Counted from the first letter of the stretch, positions 51,302 through 60,068 are shown. The stretch: DNA of 64,000 nucleotides from Pseudohaliea sp964438205 (GCA_964438205.1 CAYTJQ010000010.1:11902-75901); one strand, 5' to 3'. Numbers and translations are program-made. Notes: generated from the letters alone by a model not told the origin.

Positions 51302-51338
51302 TTTTTCTTACACCCCGAGGTGTCAAGCTGGCTTAACA
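51295..51338 (-). promoter_or_regulatory. Tandem PpsR operators at crtI
   Basis: TGTTCATTTTTTCTTACA (51295-51312) and TGTCAAGCTGGCTTAACA (51321-51338) are both TGT-N12-ACA and exactly 8 bases apart. The first one includes the crtI start codon. A possible -10 (TATGCT on the minus strand) with a weak -35 lies just upstream of the pair, so PpsR would bind downstream of transcription start. crtI may also be read through from bchO. Confidence 0.8.
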
Positions 51339-51402
51339 GCATAGCACAGCCTTCTCTCCGGTGAAGCTTGATTCAGGACAAGATCCGGCCTTCCAGCACG
51401 GG

Positions 51403-52269
51403 TCAGGGCAAGCCCGCCTCGTGGGCAATCCCCATGATCAGGTCGGCGAACAGCTGCGGGTTCTCCTCGTGGCCGAGGTGGCCGAGTCCCGGCACCGGGT
51501 GCAGCACCGAGCCGGGCACGCGACCGAGGAGGCTGCGGGCCTGCGCGGGCGGCACGGCGCGGTCGTTCTGGCAGGCCACGAGGTGCAGCGGCACCGGGAG
51601 CCGCGGCAGGTCTGCCTCCAGCCCCTCCAGCTCCCAGGCGGCCATCATGCCGAGAACGCCGCGGATGTGCTTCGAGGAGCGGGACAGGCCGTGGTAGAAG
51701 TCGACGCCGATATTGTCGCTGGCCGAGCCGGTCTGCTCGATGAACCGGTCCATCATCGGCCGCCGCCGGGCGCTGAAGGCCAGCAGCTGCGGCAGGGCCG
51801 GCACCCGGTCGAGGACCCGGGCAGCCCCGGGGAAGAGCCGGCCCATCATCCCCGGGAGCGGCAGCAGCGCGCCGTTCAGCGAGACGAGGGCCGCCGGCGC
51901 GGCGCCGCCGTCGAGCACCAGCCGCGCGGCGACGGCGGCGCCGGCGGAGTGGCCCGCGATGATCACCGGCGCGAGTGCCAGTTCGTCCAGCAGCGCGCGC
52001 ACGGCTCGGGTCATGCCGGGGAGGGAGCAGGCGTCGGGCTGGTAGTCGCTGTAGCCGTGCCCCGGGAGGTCCGGCGCCAGCACCCGGAAGCGGGTCGCCA
52101 GCAGCGGCGCCAGGCCCGCCCAGGAATGGGTCGCCGCCCCGGTGCCGTGGAGCAGGAGGAGATCCGGCCCGGCCTCGCCGAGGGACTGCACGTGCCAGCG
52201 CAGCCCGCCGGCGTCGACGTAGCGGCTCGCGGCCCGGTTCGGCCAGTCCTCGCGGATATCCGCGACCAT
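51403..52269 (-). CDS. bchO: BchO, alpha/beta hydrolase of the Mg chelatase operon
   Basis: A 288-residue alpha/beta hydrolase with the oxyanion-loop segment LLLLHGTGAATHSW, nucleophile motif GHSAGAA, and a C-terminal catalytic His in GLGHLGHEE. BchO is regularly encoded after bchD in purple bacteria and is listed as a Mg-chelatase accessory protein; its reaction is unknown. It abuts bchD (one shared base) as third gene of bchIDO. Confidence 0.93.
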   Translation of the reverse strand: MVADIREDWPNRAASRYVDAGGLRWHVQSLGEAGPDLLLLHGTGAATHSWAGLAPLLATRFRVLAPDLPGHGYSDYQPDACSLPGMTRAVRALLDELALAPVIIAGHSAGAAVAARLVLDGGAAPAALVSLNGALLPLPGMMGRLFPGAARVLDRVPALPQLLAFSARRRPMMDRFIEQTGSASDNIGVDFYHGLSRSSKHIRGVLGMMAAWELEGLEADLPRLPVPLHLVACQNDRAVPPAQARSLLGRVPGSVLHPVPGLGHLGHEENPQLFADLIMGIAHEAGLP

Positions 52270-54077
52270 CAGGCCCCGACCGCCTCGACGGTGTCGCGCA
52301 GCGCGCGGGCGTCGGCGTGCGGCAGGGGCAGGTAGCGTCCGGCGAGGGAGCGGGCGAGGGCCTCGGCGTTCGGGTGCGGCCGGGGCGAGGTATCGATGAC
52401 CATGCTGCGCACGTCCAGGACCCGCAGCTGCCCGGCCGAGGCCAGCGCCTCCTCGAAAGCCTGCTGGCGCCCGGCCTTGCCCTCGCGGGTGATGTTGGCG
52501 CGCGCGTCGGTGAGGAACACCACGCTCGGCGTCCCCCCGCGGCGCTGGATGTGCTCGGCCAGCGACGCCGCGGCGTCGATCGCTGCCGCCAGCGGCGTAC
52601 CGCCGCCGCCGGGCAGGGCCGACAGGTTGCGCTTGGCGCGGACGAGGGACCGGGTGGGCGGCAGCAGCATCTCCGCCCCGTCGCCGCGGAAGGCGATGAG
52701 GGCGACCTGGTCCCGGCGCACGTAGCAGTCGTTGAGCAGGAGCTCCACCGCCCCCTTGGCCTCCGCGAGGCGGTGCAGGGCCGCGGAGCCGGAGGCATCC
52801 ACCACGAAGATGATGGTGCTTTCCGTGCGCTCCCGGAACCGGGTCACGCGGAAATCGTCCTTCTGCACGATGACGCCGGGGCCGTCCGTGCGGCCCTCTG
52901 CCGCGTGGCTGGCCCGGCGCAGGGGCTGCCAGGGAGCGGCGGCGCGCAGCGTGTCGATGAGGCTCAGGCGGGCGCCGTGACGCGGGTCACCGGGCAGCGT
53001 GCCCATGGGCCGGCCGCGCAGCTTCGAACGCTGCTGCACGCCGGAGCGACCGCCGGCGCCGCCGCGGCTGCGCTGCACCGTGTTGGCTTCCAGGCTGGAG
53101 AGCAGGGCCTCCGGGATGGCGGCAGCGGCCGCGTCCAGCACCCGGTCCTCCAGCGGCTGGTCGAGGTCCGGCGGCTCCGGCGGGTCATCGTCCTCGCCCG
53201 GGTTGTCCTCGTCGGACTCCGGTTCCTCCGGCGGTGCCTCGTCGGGCGCCTCCGGCTCCTCCGGCGGCGCGGGGATCTGCGTGGCCCGCGGCGACAGCAC
53301 CAGGCGCGCGGCGAGGTCGAGATCGCGCTCGTCGACCTCGCTGCGACCGGCGAGCGCGGCCCCGGCCCGCGCCGCGGCCACGGCGAACTGGCAGGCGCGC
53401 ACGCCGGCCACACCGAGGGCCATCGCGGTTGCCACCAGCGCACGGACGGCGTCTTCGGGGACGCTGACGGCGCCGAGCATCGCCCGCGCCTCGGCGACAT
53501 CGGCGGCATCGAAGGGCGGCTCGTCGAGATCGCGGATGGACAGGGGCGTGAGATCGAGCTGGAAGGCGAGGCGGTCGCGCAGCACCGGCGACAGCACCTC
53601 GCTGTCGTCCTGTCCCTCGTCGAGCGCCACCAGCGCGATGCGGGCCTGCACTTCGCCGTGGATGCCCTCCCGGGCGAGGGTCAGCTCGCCCCGGTCGAGC
53701 GCCGTGGCCAGGTGGGCCACCGTGGAGCGGCTCGCGCGCTCGCCCATGGCGAGGACGGCGAAGCCGCCGTCACAGTCGGCGAGAAGCCCGCCCTCGGTAA
53801 CCGGCACGCCGGCGCGCAGCGTCGCAGCCAGATCGAGACCGCCGAGGAGCCGGGACTCGGTAATGTGCAGGGGTACGCGGCGCACGGGCGCGTCACCGAC
53901 CAGGGCCCGCCACGCTTCCAGCCAGGCCTCGCGCACCGGCCCCGGGCAGGCGCGCAGGGCGACCCCGCCGAGCCCCGCAGGGTCGACCGCGAGCAGCGCG
54001 GCGGCGCGCAGCCCGTCGCGCCAGAGGGCGGCGAGGGCCGGGTCACCGGCCACGGCGCTGGCAGCATCGCCGTTCAC
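52269..54077 (-). CDS. bchD: Magnesium chelatase subunit D
   Basis: Forms with BchI the AAA+ motor of Mg chelatase. A 602-residue protein: degenerate AAA+ domain (1-about 265), a Pro/Glu/Asp-rich linker (about 270-315, PPEEPESDEDNPGEDDD), then a von Willebrand A domain whose metal site begins VVDASGSAALHRLAEAKG with a later TDARANI. The acidic linker is normal for BchD. The start overlaps bchI (ATGA). Confidence 0.95.
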   Translation of the reverse strand: MNGDAASAVAGDPALAALWRDGLRAAALLAVDPAGLGGVALRACPGPVREAWLEAWRALVGDAPVRRVPLHITESRLLGGLDLAATLRAGVPVTEGGLLADCDGGFAVLAMGERASRSTVAHLATALDRGELTLAREGIHGEVQARIALVALDEGQDDSEVLSPVLRDRLAFQLDLTPLSIRDLDEPPFDAADVAEARAMLGAVSVPEDAVRALVATAMALGVAGVRACQFAVAAARAGAALAGRSEVDERDLDLAARLVLSPRATQIPAPPEEPEAPDEAPPEEPESDEDNPGEDDDPPEPPDLDQPLEDRVLDAAAAAIPEALLSSLEANTVQRSRGGAGGRSGVQQRSKLRGRPMGTLPGDPRHGARLSLIDTLRAAAPWQPLRRASHAAEGRTDGPGVIVQKDDFRVTRFRERTESTIIFVVDASGSAALHRLAEAKGAVELLLNDCYVRRDQVALIAFRGDGAEMLLPPTRSLVRAKRNLSALPGGGGTPLAAAIDAAASLAEHIQRRGGTPSVVFLTDARANITREGKAGRQQAFEEALASAGQLRVLDVRSMVIDTSPRPHPNAEALARSLAGRYLPLPHADARALRDTVEAVGA

Positions 54078-55102
54078 GCGTCGAAGACTTCCTCGATCGC
54101 CCGGCCGACCCGCGCTCCGGAACCCGCCTCGTCCAGCGGATCGCGGCGCAGGCGGTGGCGCAGCACCGAGGGCGCCACGGTCCGCAGGTGCGCGGCCGTT
54201 ACCGTCTCGGCCCCCTCGAGGGCCGCCAGGGCGCGGGCGGCCCGGATCAGGGTCAGCTCACCGCGCAGACCGTCCGTACCCAGGGTCATGCACAGGTTGG
54301 CGGCCGTCTCGACGATCGCATCGGGCAGGTCGACGCTCTCGAGGTGCGCCCGCGCATCCTCGATCTTGCGCCGCACCCTGCCCTCCTTGCGCTGGAAGCG
54401 CTTGATGAAAGCGGCCCGGTCGCGCTCGAACTCGTCGCGCAGGCGCACGATCTCCACCCGCGCCTTGATGTCCTGGGGTGTGGTGACCTCCACCGACAGG
54501 CCGAAGCGGTCCAGCAGCTGCGGGCGCAGCTCGCCCTCTTCCGGGTTGCCGCTGCCCACGAGGACAAAGCGGGCCGGGTGGCGGATGGACAGGCCCTCGC
54601 GCTCCACCACGTTCTCGCCGGAGGCGGCGACGTCGAGGAGCGCATCGACGATGTGGTCCTCGAGGAGGTTCACCTCGTCGATGTAGAGAAAACCCCGGTG
54701 AGCCCGGGCCAGCAGACCCGGCTCGAAGGCCTTCTCGCCATCGCGCAGGGCGCGCTCGAGATCCAGCGCGCCGATGACCCGGTCTTCCGTGGCGCCCAGG
54801 GGCAGATCGACCACCGGCATGGGCTCCTTGCGGACCTTCTCGGCGCCGTGGTGTTCCCCGGGGCGGCACTGGGCGCAGAGGCCCGGCCGCGGTCCCTCGG
54901 GATCACAGTTGTAGGGACAGCCGGCGACCACCGCCATCTTCGGCATCAGCGCCGCGAGGGCGCGGATGGCCGTGGACTTGCCCGTGCCCCGGTCGCCGAA
55001 GACGAGGACGCCACCGACGTCCTGGTCCACGGAGGCGATGAGGAGGGCGCGTTTCATCTCGTCCTGGCCGACGATGGCCGAGAAAGGATAGGCAAGTGCC
55101 AT
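54074..55102 (-). CDS. bchI: Magnesium chelatase subunit I
   Basis: AAA+ ATPase of Mg chelatase, 342 residues from ATG 55102. Walker A is FGDRGTGKSTAIRAL and Walker B is GFLYIDEVNLL, with the cysteine-bearing CPYNCDPEGPRPGLC insert characteristic of BchI. The frame is open to 55183 but MALAYPFSAIVGQDEMK is the family start. First gene of bchIDO, divergent from the alpha/beta hydrolase at 55340. Confidence 0.96.
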   Translation of the reverse strand: MALAYPFSAIVGQDEMKRALLIASVDQDVGGVLVFGDRGTGKSTAIRALAALMPKMAVVAGCPYNCDPEGPRPGLCAQCRPGEHHGAEKVRKEPMPVVDLPLGATEDRVIGALDLERALRDGEKAFEPGLLARAHRGFLYIDEVNLLEDHIVDALLDVAASGENVVEREGLSIRHPARFVLVGSGNPEEGELRPQLLDRFGLSVEVTTPQDIKARVEIVRLRDEFERDRAAFIKRFQRKEGRVRRKIEDARAHLESVDLPDAIVETAANLCMTLGTDGLRGELTLIRAARALAALEGAETVTAAHLRTVAPSVLRHRLRRDPLDEAGSGARVGRAIEEVFDA

Positions 55103-55227
55103 GGTTGACGGGATCCTTGTATCGCTTGCGGCGTTGGCGGCGGCCCGGCACAGCACACCCGGCCACCCGCGAATGACTCCCACCTTTTAACGGCAGTGCC
55201 CCGGAAACTCAAGCTGACAGGTCAAGG

Positions 55228-55245
55228 GTTCAGTAAAAACTGACA
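55228..55245 (-). promoter_or_regulatory. Degenerate PpsR-type site upstream of bchI
   Basis: On the minus strand TGTCAGTTTTTACTGAAC: the left half and the palindromic core fit TGTc-N10-gACA, but the last triplet is AAC in place of ACA. It lies 126 bases before the bchI ATG, between bchI and the divergent hydrolase gene. Weaker than the other sites. Confidence 0.45.
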
Positions 55246-55339
55246 CAGGTCACCCGACGCTGCGCCTACAGCGTCCTCGGCGGCACGCCGACTCTGCTAT
55301 CCTGCGGGGCTCACGCCCCAACCGTCCAGGTCCTGTCCA

Positions 55340-56269
55340 ATGGGAAAACCGCTGCCCAGCGCGATCGACGCCGCCCTCGGCGACTGGCACAGCGAACGCT
55401 GCGGCCGCCTGGCCTACTATGCCGACACCACGCAGGCCGACATCACGCAGGCCGACGCCACGCAGGCCGACACCACGAACGCCACTGCCGGCGACGCGCC
55501 GCTGCTGCTCCTGCACAGCATCAACGCGGCGCCGAGCGCCTACGAGATGAAGCCCCTGTTCGAGCACTACCGCAGCCAGCGCCCGGTCTATGCGCTCGAG
55601 CTGCCGGGCTTCGGCCACTCGGAGCGCCGCGACCGCCACTATGACGCGCAGCTGTTCGCGGATGCCATCAGCGGCTTCGTCGACGCCGTCATCGGCGCGC
55701 CCACCGACGTGGTCGCCCTGTCCACCACCGCGGAATTCGCAGCCCGGGCGAGCCTGGCCACGGACCGCATCCGCAGCCTGGTCCTGCTCAGCCCCACGGG
55801 GCTGCGCGACCGCGACCCGCCGGGGCCGACGGCGCAGCGCCGCCTGCTGCGCTTCTTCCAGCTACCCGGCGTGGGCGCCGGCCTGTACCGGGCCCTCACC
55901 GTGAAGCCGAGCGTGCGCTATTTCCTCAACATGGGCTTCACGGGCAAAGCGCCCGAGGACCTGGTGGACTATGCGCACCGCACGACGCAGCAGCCCGGCG
56001 CCCGGCACGCGCCGTTCTATTTCCTGTCCATGCAGCTGTTCACGGCCGACGCGGTAGCGGCCCTCTACCGGCAGGTGACCGTCCCCGTGCTCGTGCTCTA
56101 CGACGACGACCCGAACATCTCCTTCGAGCGGCTCCCGGAGCTCCTCGAGGCCTGCCCCAACTGGCGCGCCGAACGCATCGAGCCCACCCTGGGGCTGCCG
56201 CACTGGGAGCAGCCGGTGGCGACGCAGGCGGCCATGGAAGCCTTCTGGCATGATATAGCCGCCGGTTGA
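55340..56269 (+). CDS. Alpha/beta-fold hydrolase, unknown substrate
   Basis: A 309-residue alpha/beta hydrolase. The strand-loop LLLLHSINAAPSAYEM, the catalytic acid region LYDDDPNISFE and a late His in GLPHWEQP are seen. The nucleophile elbow is unusual: VVALSTTAEFAAR, where a GXSXG motif is expected. Near the N terminus four 15-base repeats add an Ala-Asp-X-Thr-Gln stretch (residues 28-47). It is divergent from bchI and followed 37 bases on by a DUF3422 gene. A role in pigment or lipid turnover is possible by neighbourhood only. Confidence 0.8.
   Translation: MGKPLPSAIDAALGDWHSERCGRLAYYADTTQADITQADATQADTTNATAGDAPLLLLHSINAAPSAYEMKPLFEHYRSQRPVYALELPGFGHSERRDRHYDAQLFADAISGFVDAVIGAPTDVVALSTTAEFAARASLATDRIRSLVLLSPTGLRDRDPPGPTAQRRLLRFFQLPGVGAGLYRALTVKPSVRYFLNMGFTGKAPEDLVDYAHRTTQQPGARHAPFYFLSMQLFTADAVAALYRQVTVPVLVLYDDDPNISFERLPELLEACPNWRAERIEPTLGLPHWEQPVATQAAMEAFWHDIAAG
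55421..55480 (+). repeat. Four 15-bp tandem repeats within a coding region
   Basis: Four adjoining copies of GCCGACRYCACGMAS-type units (GCCGACACCACGCAG, GCCGACATCACGCAG, GCCGACGCCACGCAG, GCCGACACCACGAAC) encode A-D-[TIA]-T-[QN]. They lie in frame, so copy-number change would alter the hydrolase by five residues each. Confidence 0.9.
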
Positions 56270-56306
56270 TGCGCCCCGGCGCCTGACCCCCGGGGAGAAC
56301 CCGACC

Positions 56307-57647
56307 ATGCCTACGGAACAGCGGGTGAGCATCGCTCCCCATCGCCAGCAGCGCATCGCGCTCTCCAACGAGTGGCACGCCCGCCCGAGCCTGTCGCTGC
56401 CCTCGCCGTTCCGCTGCACCCACCTGGTGGCGCTGCGCAGCGAGAGCAGCCTGGAGGAGAGCCGGCGCAGCTTCGCCGCGTTCTGCGCGGACCACGGCCA
56501 GGGGCAGCCGGCGGCGGACAGCCGCCACCACTCGGTGCAGATCGGCTCCTGCCTGATCAAGTGGGAAGGCCACACGGAGGCCACGAGCCATACCATCATG
56601 GTGCCCGGCAACGGCCAGCCGCCCTTCGCCGAGTCCGCCCTCGACTTCCTCGACGCCGGCAAGAGCGATGAACTCATGGACGACATGTTCGTGGGCGTGA
56701 AGATCGAGGTGCTGGTGGCCGGCGCCGGGGACCGCGACGTCACCGTCGAATACGCCCGCTCCCTGCTCGGCGCGCGGCAGATCTACGGCGGCACCATGTC
56801 CGAGAACGGCGCCGAGGTCTGGTCCGCCTTCCGCCACGACGCCGAGGGTTTCGTGCGCATCGTGGTCATCGACCGGGGCATCAGCGAGGGGCGCCTGTCG
56901 CGGCTCCTGCAGCGACTGCTGGAGATGGAAACCTACCGCATGCTCGCCATGATGGCCCTGCCCCGGGCGCGGGACGTCATGGGGGAACTCGGCGAGCTGG
57001 AGCCGCAGCTCGACGAGGTCATGGGCCAGCTCGCCCGGCGCCGGGACGATAGCGCCCACGAGGAACTGCTGCGCCGGATCACGGCCATCTCCGCCCAGGC
57101 GGAGCACATCGCGGCGGCCAACGCCTACCGTTTCGCCGCCGCCCGCGCCTACGCAGGCATCGTCGAGCGGCGCATCAACGAGTGCGACGAGCAGCGCCTC
57201 GGCAGCTACCAGCGCTACTCCAATTTCCTCATGAAGACCCTGCAGCCGGCCATGCGCACCTGCGACGCTGCCGAACGGCGCACGCACGAGGTCGCCGAAC
57301 GGGTGGCCCGGGCCGCCGGGCTGCTCGGCTCCATGGTCGACATGGTGCAGAAGAAACAGAACCAGGCCATCCTCGAGACCATGGCCGAGCGCGCGACGCT
57401 GCAGCTGCGCCTGCAGCAGGCCGTGGAGGGCTTCTCGATCTTCGCCATCAGTTACTATGCCGTAGGGCTGATCGCCTACGGCCTCAAGTCGGCGAAGGCC
57501 CTCGGCGCGCCCGTGGACCCGGAGGTGGCGACGGGCTTCGCCGCACCGGCAGTCTTCGCCGTCGTGTGGTTCTCCGTGCGCGCCGTGCGTCGGCGGCTGC
57601 ACGGCGAGAACGCAGCGGGCGCCATGGGGCGAAGACCGCCGCAATAA
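56307..57647 (+). CDS. DUF3422 family protein
   Basis: A 446-residue protein that fits DUF3422: the N-terminal RIALSNEWHARPSLSL motif, FAAFCADHG, a long helical, partly coiled middle (about 180-350) and two hydrophobic segments near the C terminus (around 370-390 and 410-430), suggesting a membrane-anchored cytoplasmic protein. Function unknown. It lies between the alpha/beta hydrolase and a PpsR-type operator. Confidence 0.85.
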   Translation: MPTEQRVSIAPHRQQRIALSNEWHARPSLSLPSPFRCTHLVALRSESSLEESRRSFAAFCADHGQGQPAADSRHHSVQIGSCLIKWEGHTEATSHTIMVPGNGQPPFAESALDFLDAGKSDELMDDMFVGVKIEVLVAGAGDRDVTVEYARSLLGARQIYGGTMSENGAEVWSAFRHDAEGFVRIVVIDRGISEGRLSRLLQRLLEMETYRMLAMMALPRARDVMGELGELEPQLDEVMGQLARRRDDSAHEELLRRITAISAQAEHIAAANAYRFAAARAYAGIVERRINECDEQRLGSYQRYSNFLMKTLQPAMRTCDAAERRTHEVAERVARAAGLLGSMVDMVQKKQNQAILETMAERATLQLRLQQAVEGFSIFAISYYAVGLIAYGLKSAKALGAPVDPEVATGFAAPAVFAVVWFSVRAVRRRLHGENAAGAMGRRPPQ

Positions 57648-57664
57648 AAATCTGACATTGCGCG

Positions 57665-57705
57665 TGTCAACTCCGGTTGACAGTGCCCCCGGGAATACCT
57701 AAACA
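57665..57705 (+). promoter_or_regulatory. PpsR operator and promoter of the third PucC-family gene
   Basis: TGTCAACTCCGGTTGACA (57665-57682) is a TGT-N12-ACA site with perfect 7-bp arms, the best palindrome of the set. Its TTGACA is a consensus -35 and TAAACA lies 17 bases on (57700-57705) as a weak -10. No second site 8 bases away was found. Confidence 0.78.
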
Positions 57706-57736
57706 TTGGCAGTACATTCCGCGGAAGCCATTGCCC

Positions 57737-59131
57737 ATGTGGCGGTTTGCCTGGCAACTTGTCCGAAAATTCCTGTGGACGCTGCGTATAGCGCTGCCCA
57801 AGGTCGCCGTGGGGTGGATGTTTGCCCTGCTGACCATTGATTTCAACCGGGTCGCCATCGTTGAACTGGGTGTGGCGGCGGTCATCGTCACAACGCTGCT
57901 CTCCATCCACTACCTGCTGGCGCCCTTCCAGGTCATCGTCGGCCGCCTTGCCGACACGCACCCGATCCTGGGCTACCGGCGCACGCCCTACCTGCTCGGG
58001 GCCAGCATCGTCGCCAGCCTGCTCTTCGTGCTGCTGCCCCGGGTTGCCTTTGCCATGGGCGACGGCCTGCCCGGAGCGACCGCTGCCGCGGTCGCCCTGT
58101 TCGTCGCCTTCGGCCTGTGCATGGCCGTGATAGCAGACAGCTACCACTCGCTGATCGCCGAAACCACCGACAAGGAGACCCGGAGCGGCGTCATCTCCGT
58201 TGTCTGGATCGTCATGATCCTGAGCACGATCTTTTCGGCGGTGGTCATGAACGCCGTGCGCCCCAGCTTCAGCCCGGAGGCCATGCAGACCCTCTACAAT
58301 CTCACCCCGCCCATCGTTATCGGCGCCGTGCTTCTCGGCGTCATCGGTGTCGAGCGCCGTCTCGGCCGGGAGGAACTGGCTGCCGCGGCAGCGCGGGCAC
58401 GCGCCCTGGCGCCCGCGGGGAATCCACTCGCTTCCGCGTTCCGCCTGGTGTCGGTGAACAGGCACACTCGCGCATTCTTTCTCTTCGTGGCCTGCGCCGT
58501 GTTCGCACTGTTCCTGCAGGAGAGCCTCATCGAGGTTCTCGGCGCCGAGGTCTTCGCCATGGATATCAAGCAGACCACGCGCTTCCAGCCGATCTGGGGC
58601 GCGGGCATCCTCCTTGGCATGCTGCTCATGGGCCTGCTGAGCGCGGCCCTGAAAGTGCCGAAGAAAACGGTGACCCTGATCGGTTGCATCGCCGCCGCCA
58701 GCGGCTTCTTCCTCCTCGGCGTCATCGCTCTCCTTCGCCTCGAACTGTTGCTGGTACCGACCCTGTTCCTCATGGGCGTCTGTGCAGGCGTCTTCAACGT
58801 CGGCGCACTCGCGCTGATGATGGACATGACCATCGAGGGCGCCACGGGGCTCTACATGGGGCTGTGGGGCGTTGCCCAGGCCTTCGGCATGGGCGGCTCC
58901 GCCATCGCGGCCGGCGCCCTGCACACGGCACTCATCGGCACCGGCATCATGACCCCGGAGGGTGCCTACTGGCTGATCTTCTCCGCCGAAGCCAGCCTGC
59001 TGCTCACCGCCGCGTGGCTGCTGACTCGCGTCGATGTCCAGGCGTTCCAGCGCACGGCGGGCGCACCGGCCGCCGCCGCGGTGCCGGCGACCTCCGCGTC
59101 GACCGTGGACGGCGCGACCGCCACTGCCTGA
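57737..59131 (+). CDS. PucC/LhaA-family major facilitator protein (third paralogue)
   Basis: A 464-residue, about 12-helix membrane protein. The family fingerprint is present: MFALLTIDFNRVAIVELGV, VGRLADTHPILGYRRTPYL and QESLIEVLGAEVFAMDIKQT. Other members in the window sit beside bchG and puhA; this one stands apart with its own PpsR-type operator. The best start is ATG 57737, with GGAAG nine bases ahead; a TTG at 57677 is inside the operator. In species with LH2, pucC lies beside pucBA; no antenna genes are seen here, so its pigment-protein partner is open. Confidence 0.88.
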   Translation: MWRFAWQLVRKFLWTLRIALPKVAVGWMFALLTIDFNRVAIVELGVAAVIVTTLLSIHYLLAPFQVIVGRLADTHPILGYRRTPYLLGASIVASLLFVLLPRVAFAMGDGLPGATAAAVALFVAFGLCMAVIADSYHSLIAETTDKETRSGVISVVWIVMILSTIFSAVVMNAVRPSFSPEAMQTLYNLTPPIVIGAVLLGVIGVERRLGREELAAAAARARALAPAGNPLASAFRLVSVNRHTRAFFLFVACAVFALFLQESLIEVLGAEVFAMDIKQTTRFQPIWGAGILLGMLLMGLLSAALKVPKKTVTLIGCIAAASGFFLLGVIALLRLELLLVPTLFLMGVCAGVFNVGALALMMDMTIEGATGLYMGLWGVAQAFGMGGSAIAAGALHTALIGTGIMTPEGAYWLIFSAEASLLLTAAWLLTRVDVQAFQRTAGAPAAAAVPATSASTVDGATATA

Positions 59132-59237
59132 GCGTGCCGGCGCGCGGCATAATTGGCGCCTGAGCCGGCGGCTCGGGCTACGGCGGCCGATGCCGGGCCG
59201 CCCTTCCAAAGGGAAAAGCAACTGCGGGAATGGAACC

Positions 59238-60038
59238 ATGGCCGGTGATGAGCTGGACTACCGCTTTGACCGGCGCGTCGCCGGCAGCTACGACGCGCTG
59301 CGCGGGCACCCGGCAGCGGTCACGCCGGCCATCGGTGAGGCGCTCGCCCGGGAGCTCGGCACCGGGTCGCGGGTGCTTGAACCCGGCGTCGGCACCGGGC
59401 GCATCGCGCTGCCGCTGCTCGACGCCGGCTGCCGGGTCACTGGTATCGACCTGTCGTCGGAGATGCTCGCCGCCCTGGCGGGACAGGCACGCCCGGGGCT
59501 GCGGCTGGTGCGCGGCGACATCACCCGCCTGCCCTTCGCGGACGGCGCCTTTGACGGCGCCGTCTGTGTCCATGTACTCCACCTGGTCGACGCGCGGGCC
59601 GTGCTGGCGCAGCTGCTGCGCCTGGTACGTCCGGGCGGCACGATCATCCTGGGCCGGGACTGGGTTGACCCGGCCTCCTTCGCCGGCCAGCTGCGCAACG
59701 CCTTCCGGCAGGCCGTCGTGGACCTCGCCGAGAGCGTCGACTTCCCGACGGGCGCGCGCGGACTTGTCCAGGCCCTGGCGGCGCTCGGCGGGGAGCCCGT
59801 CGACAACGGCGAGGAACGCACGGCGGTGGAGTGGGAAACCACCCTGAGCCCGGCGCAGGTGCTCGACGGCATCCGCTCCCGGGACGATGCCGAGAGCTGG
59901 GTCCTGCCGGATCCGCTCCTCGGCCGGGTCATGGGGCGCCTCGACGCCGAGGCCGCGGCAGGCTGGCCGGACCTCGACGCGCCGCAGCCGGTCACCCGGC
60001 GCTTTGTCTACTCCCTGTTCCGCGTCCCCGGCGCTTGA
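59238..60038 (+). CDS. Class I SAM-dependent methyltransferase
   Basis: A 266-residue methyltransferase with SAM-binding motif I RVLEPGVGTGRIALPLL, VTGIDLSSEMLAAL and the post-I VRGDITRLPFADGAFDGAVC region, most like the UbiE/Methyltransf_11 type. Substrate unknown. The frame is open to 59034 within the transporter gene, but ATG 59238 with GGGAA-GGAA ahead opens the conserved DYRFDRRVAGSYD. It lies 106 bases after the PucC-family gene and may share its PpsR-controlled transcript. Confidence 0.82.
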   Translation: MAGDELDYRFDRRVAGSYDALRGHPAAVTPAIGEALARELGTGSRVLEPGVGTGRIALPLLDAGCRVTGIDLSSEMLAALAGQARPGLRLVRGDITRLPFADGAFDGAVCVHVLHLVDARAVLAQLLRLVRPGGTIILGRDWVDPASFAGQLRNAFRQAVVDLAESVDFPTGARGLVQALAALGGEPVDNGEERTAVEWETTLSPAQVLDGIRSRDDAESWVLPDPLLGRVMGRLDAEAAAGWPDLDAPQPVTRRFVYSLFRVPGA

Positions 60039-60056
60039 GGCGCGCCGGCGCGCCTC
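60037..60056. terminator. Bidirectional terminator between methyltransferase and TonB receptor
   Basis: A perfect 20-bp palindrome (GAGGCGCGCC and GGCGCGCCTC) beginning at the methyltransferase stop, 13 bases before the receptor stop on the opposite strand. No U-tract; similar in type to the one at 10859-10882. Confidence 0.55.
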
Positions 60057-60068
60057 GAGACGAGGCCC

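Noticed and set aside
55421..55480. Short repeats as a CRISPR array
   Set aside because: Units are 15 bases, contiguous without spacers and in frame in a coding region. No CRISPR array or cas gene was seen in the window.
57677..57736. Earlier TTG start for the third PucC-family gene
   Set aside because: It is part of the PpsR operator and -35 box, and the added residues do not resemble the family; ATG 57737 has a ribosome site.
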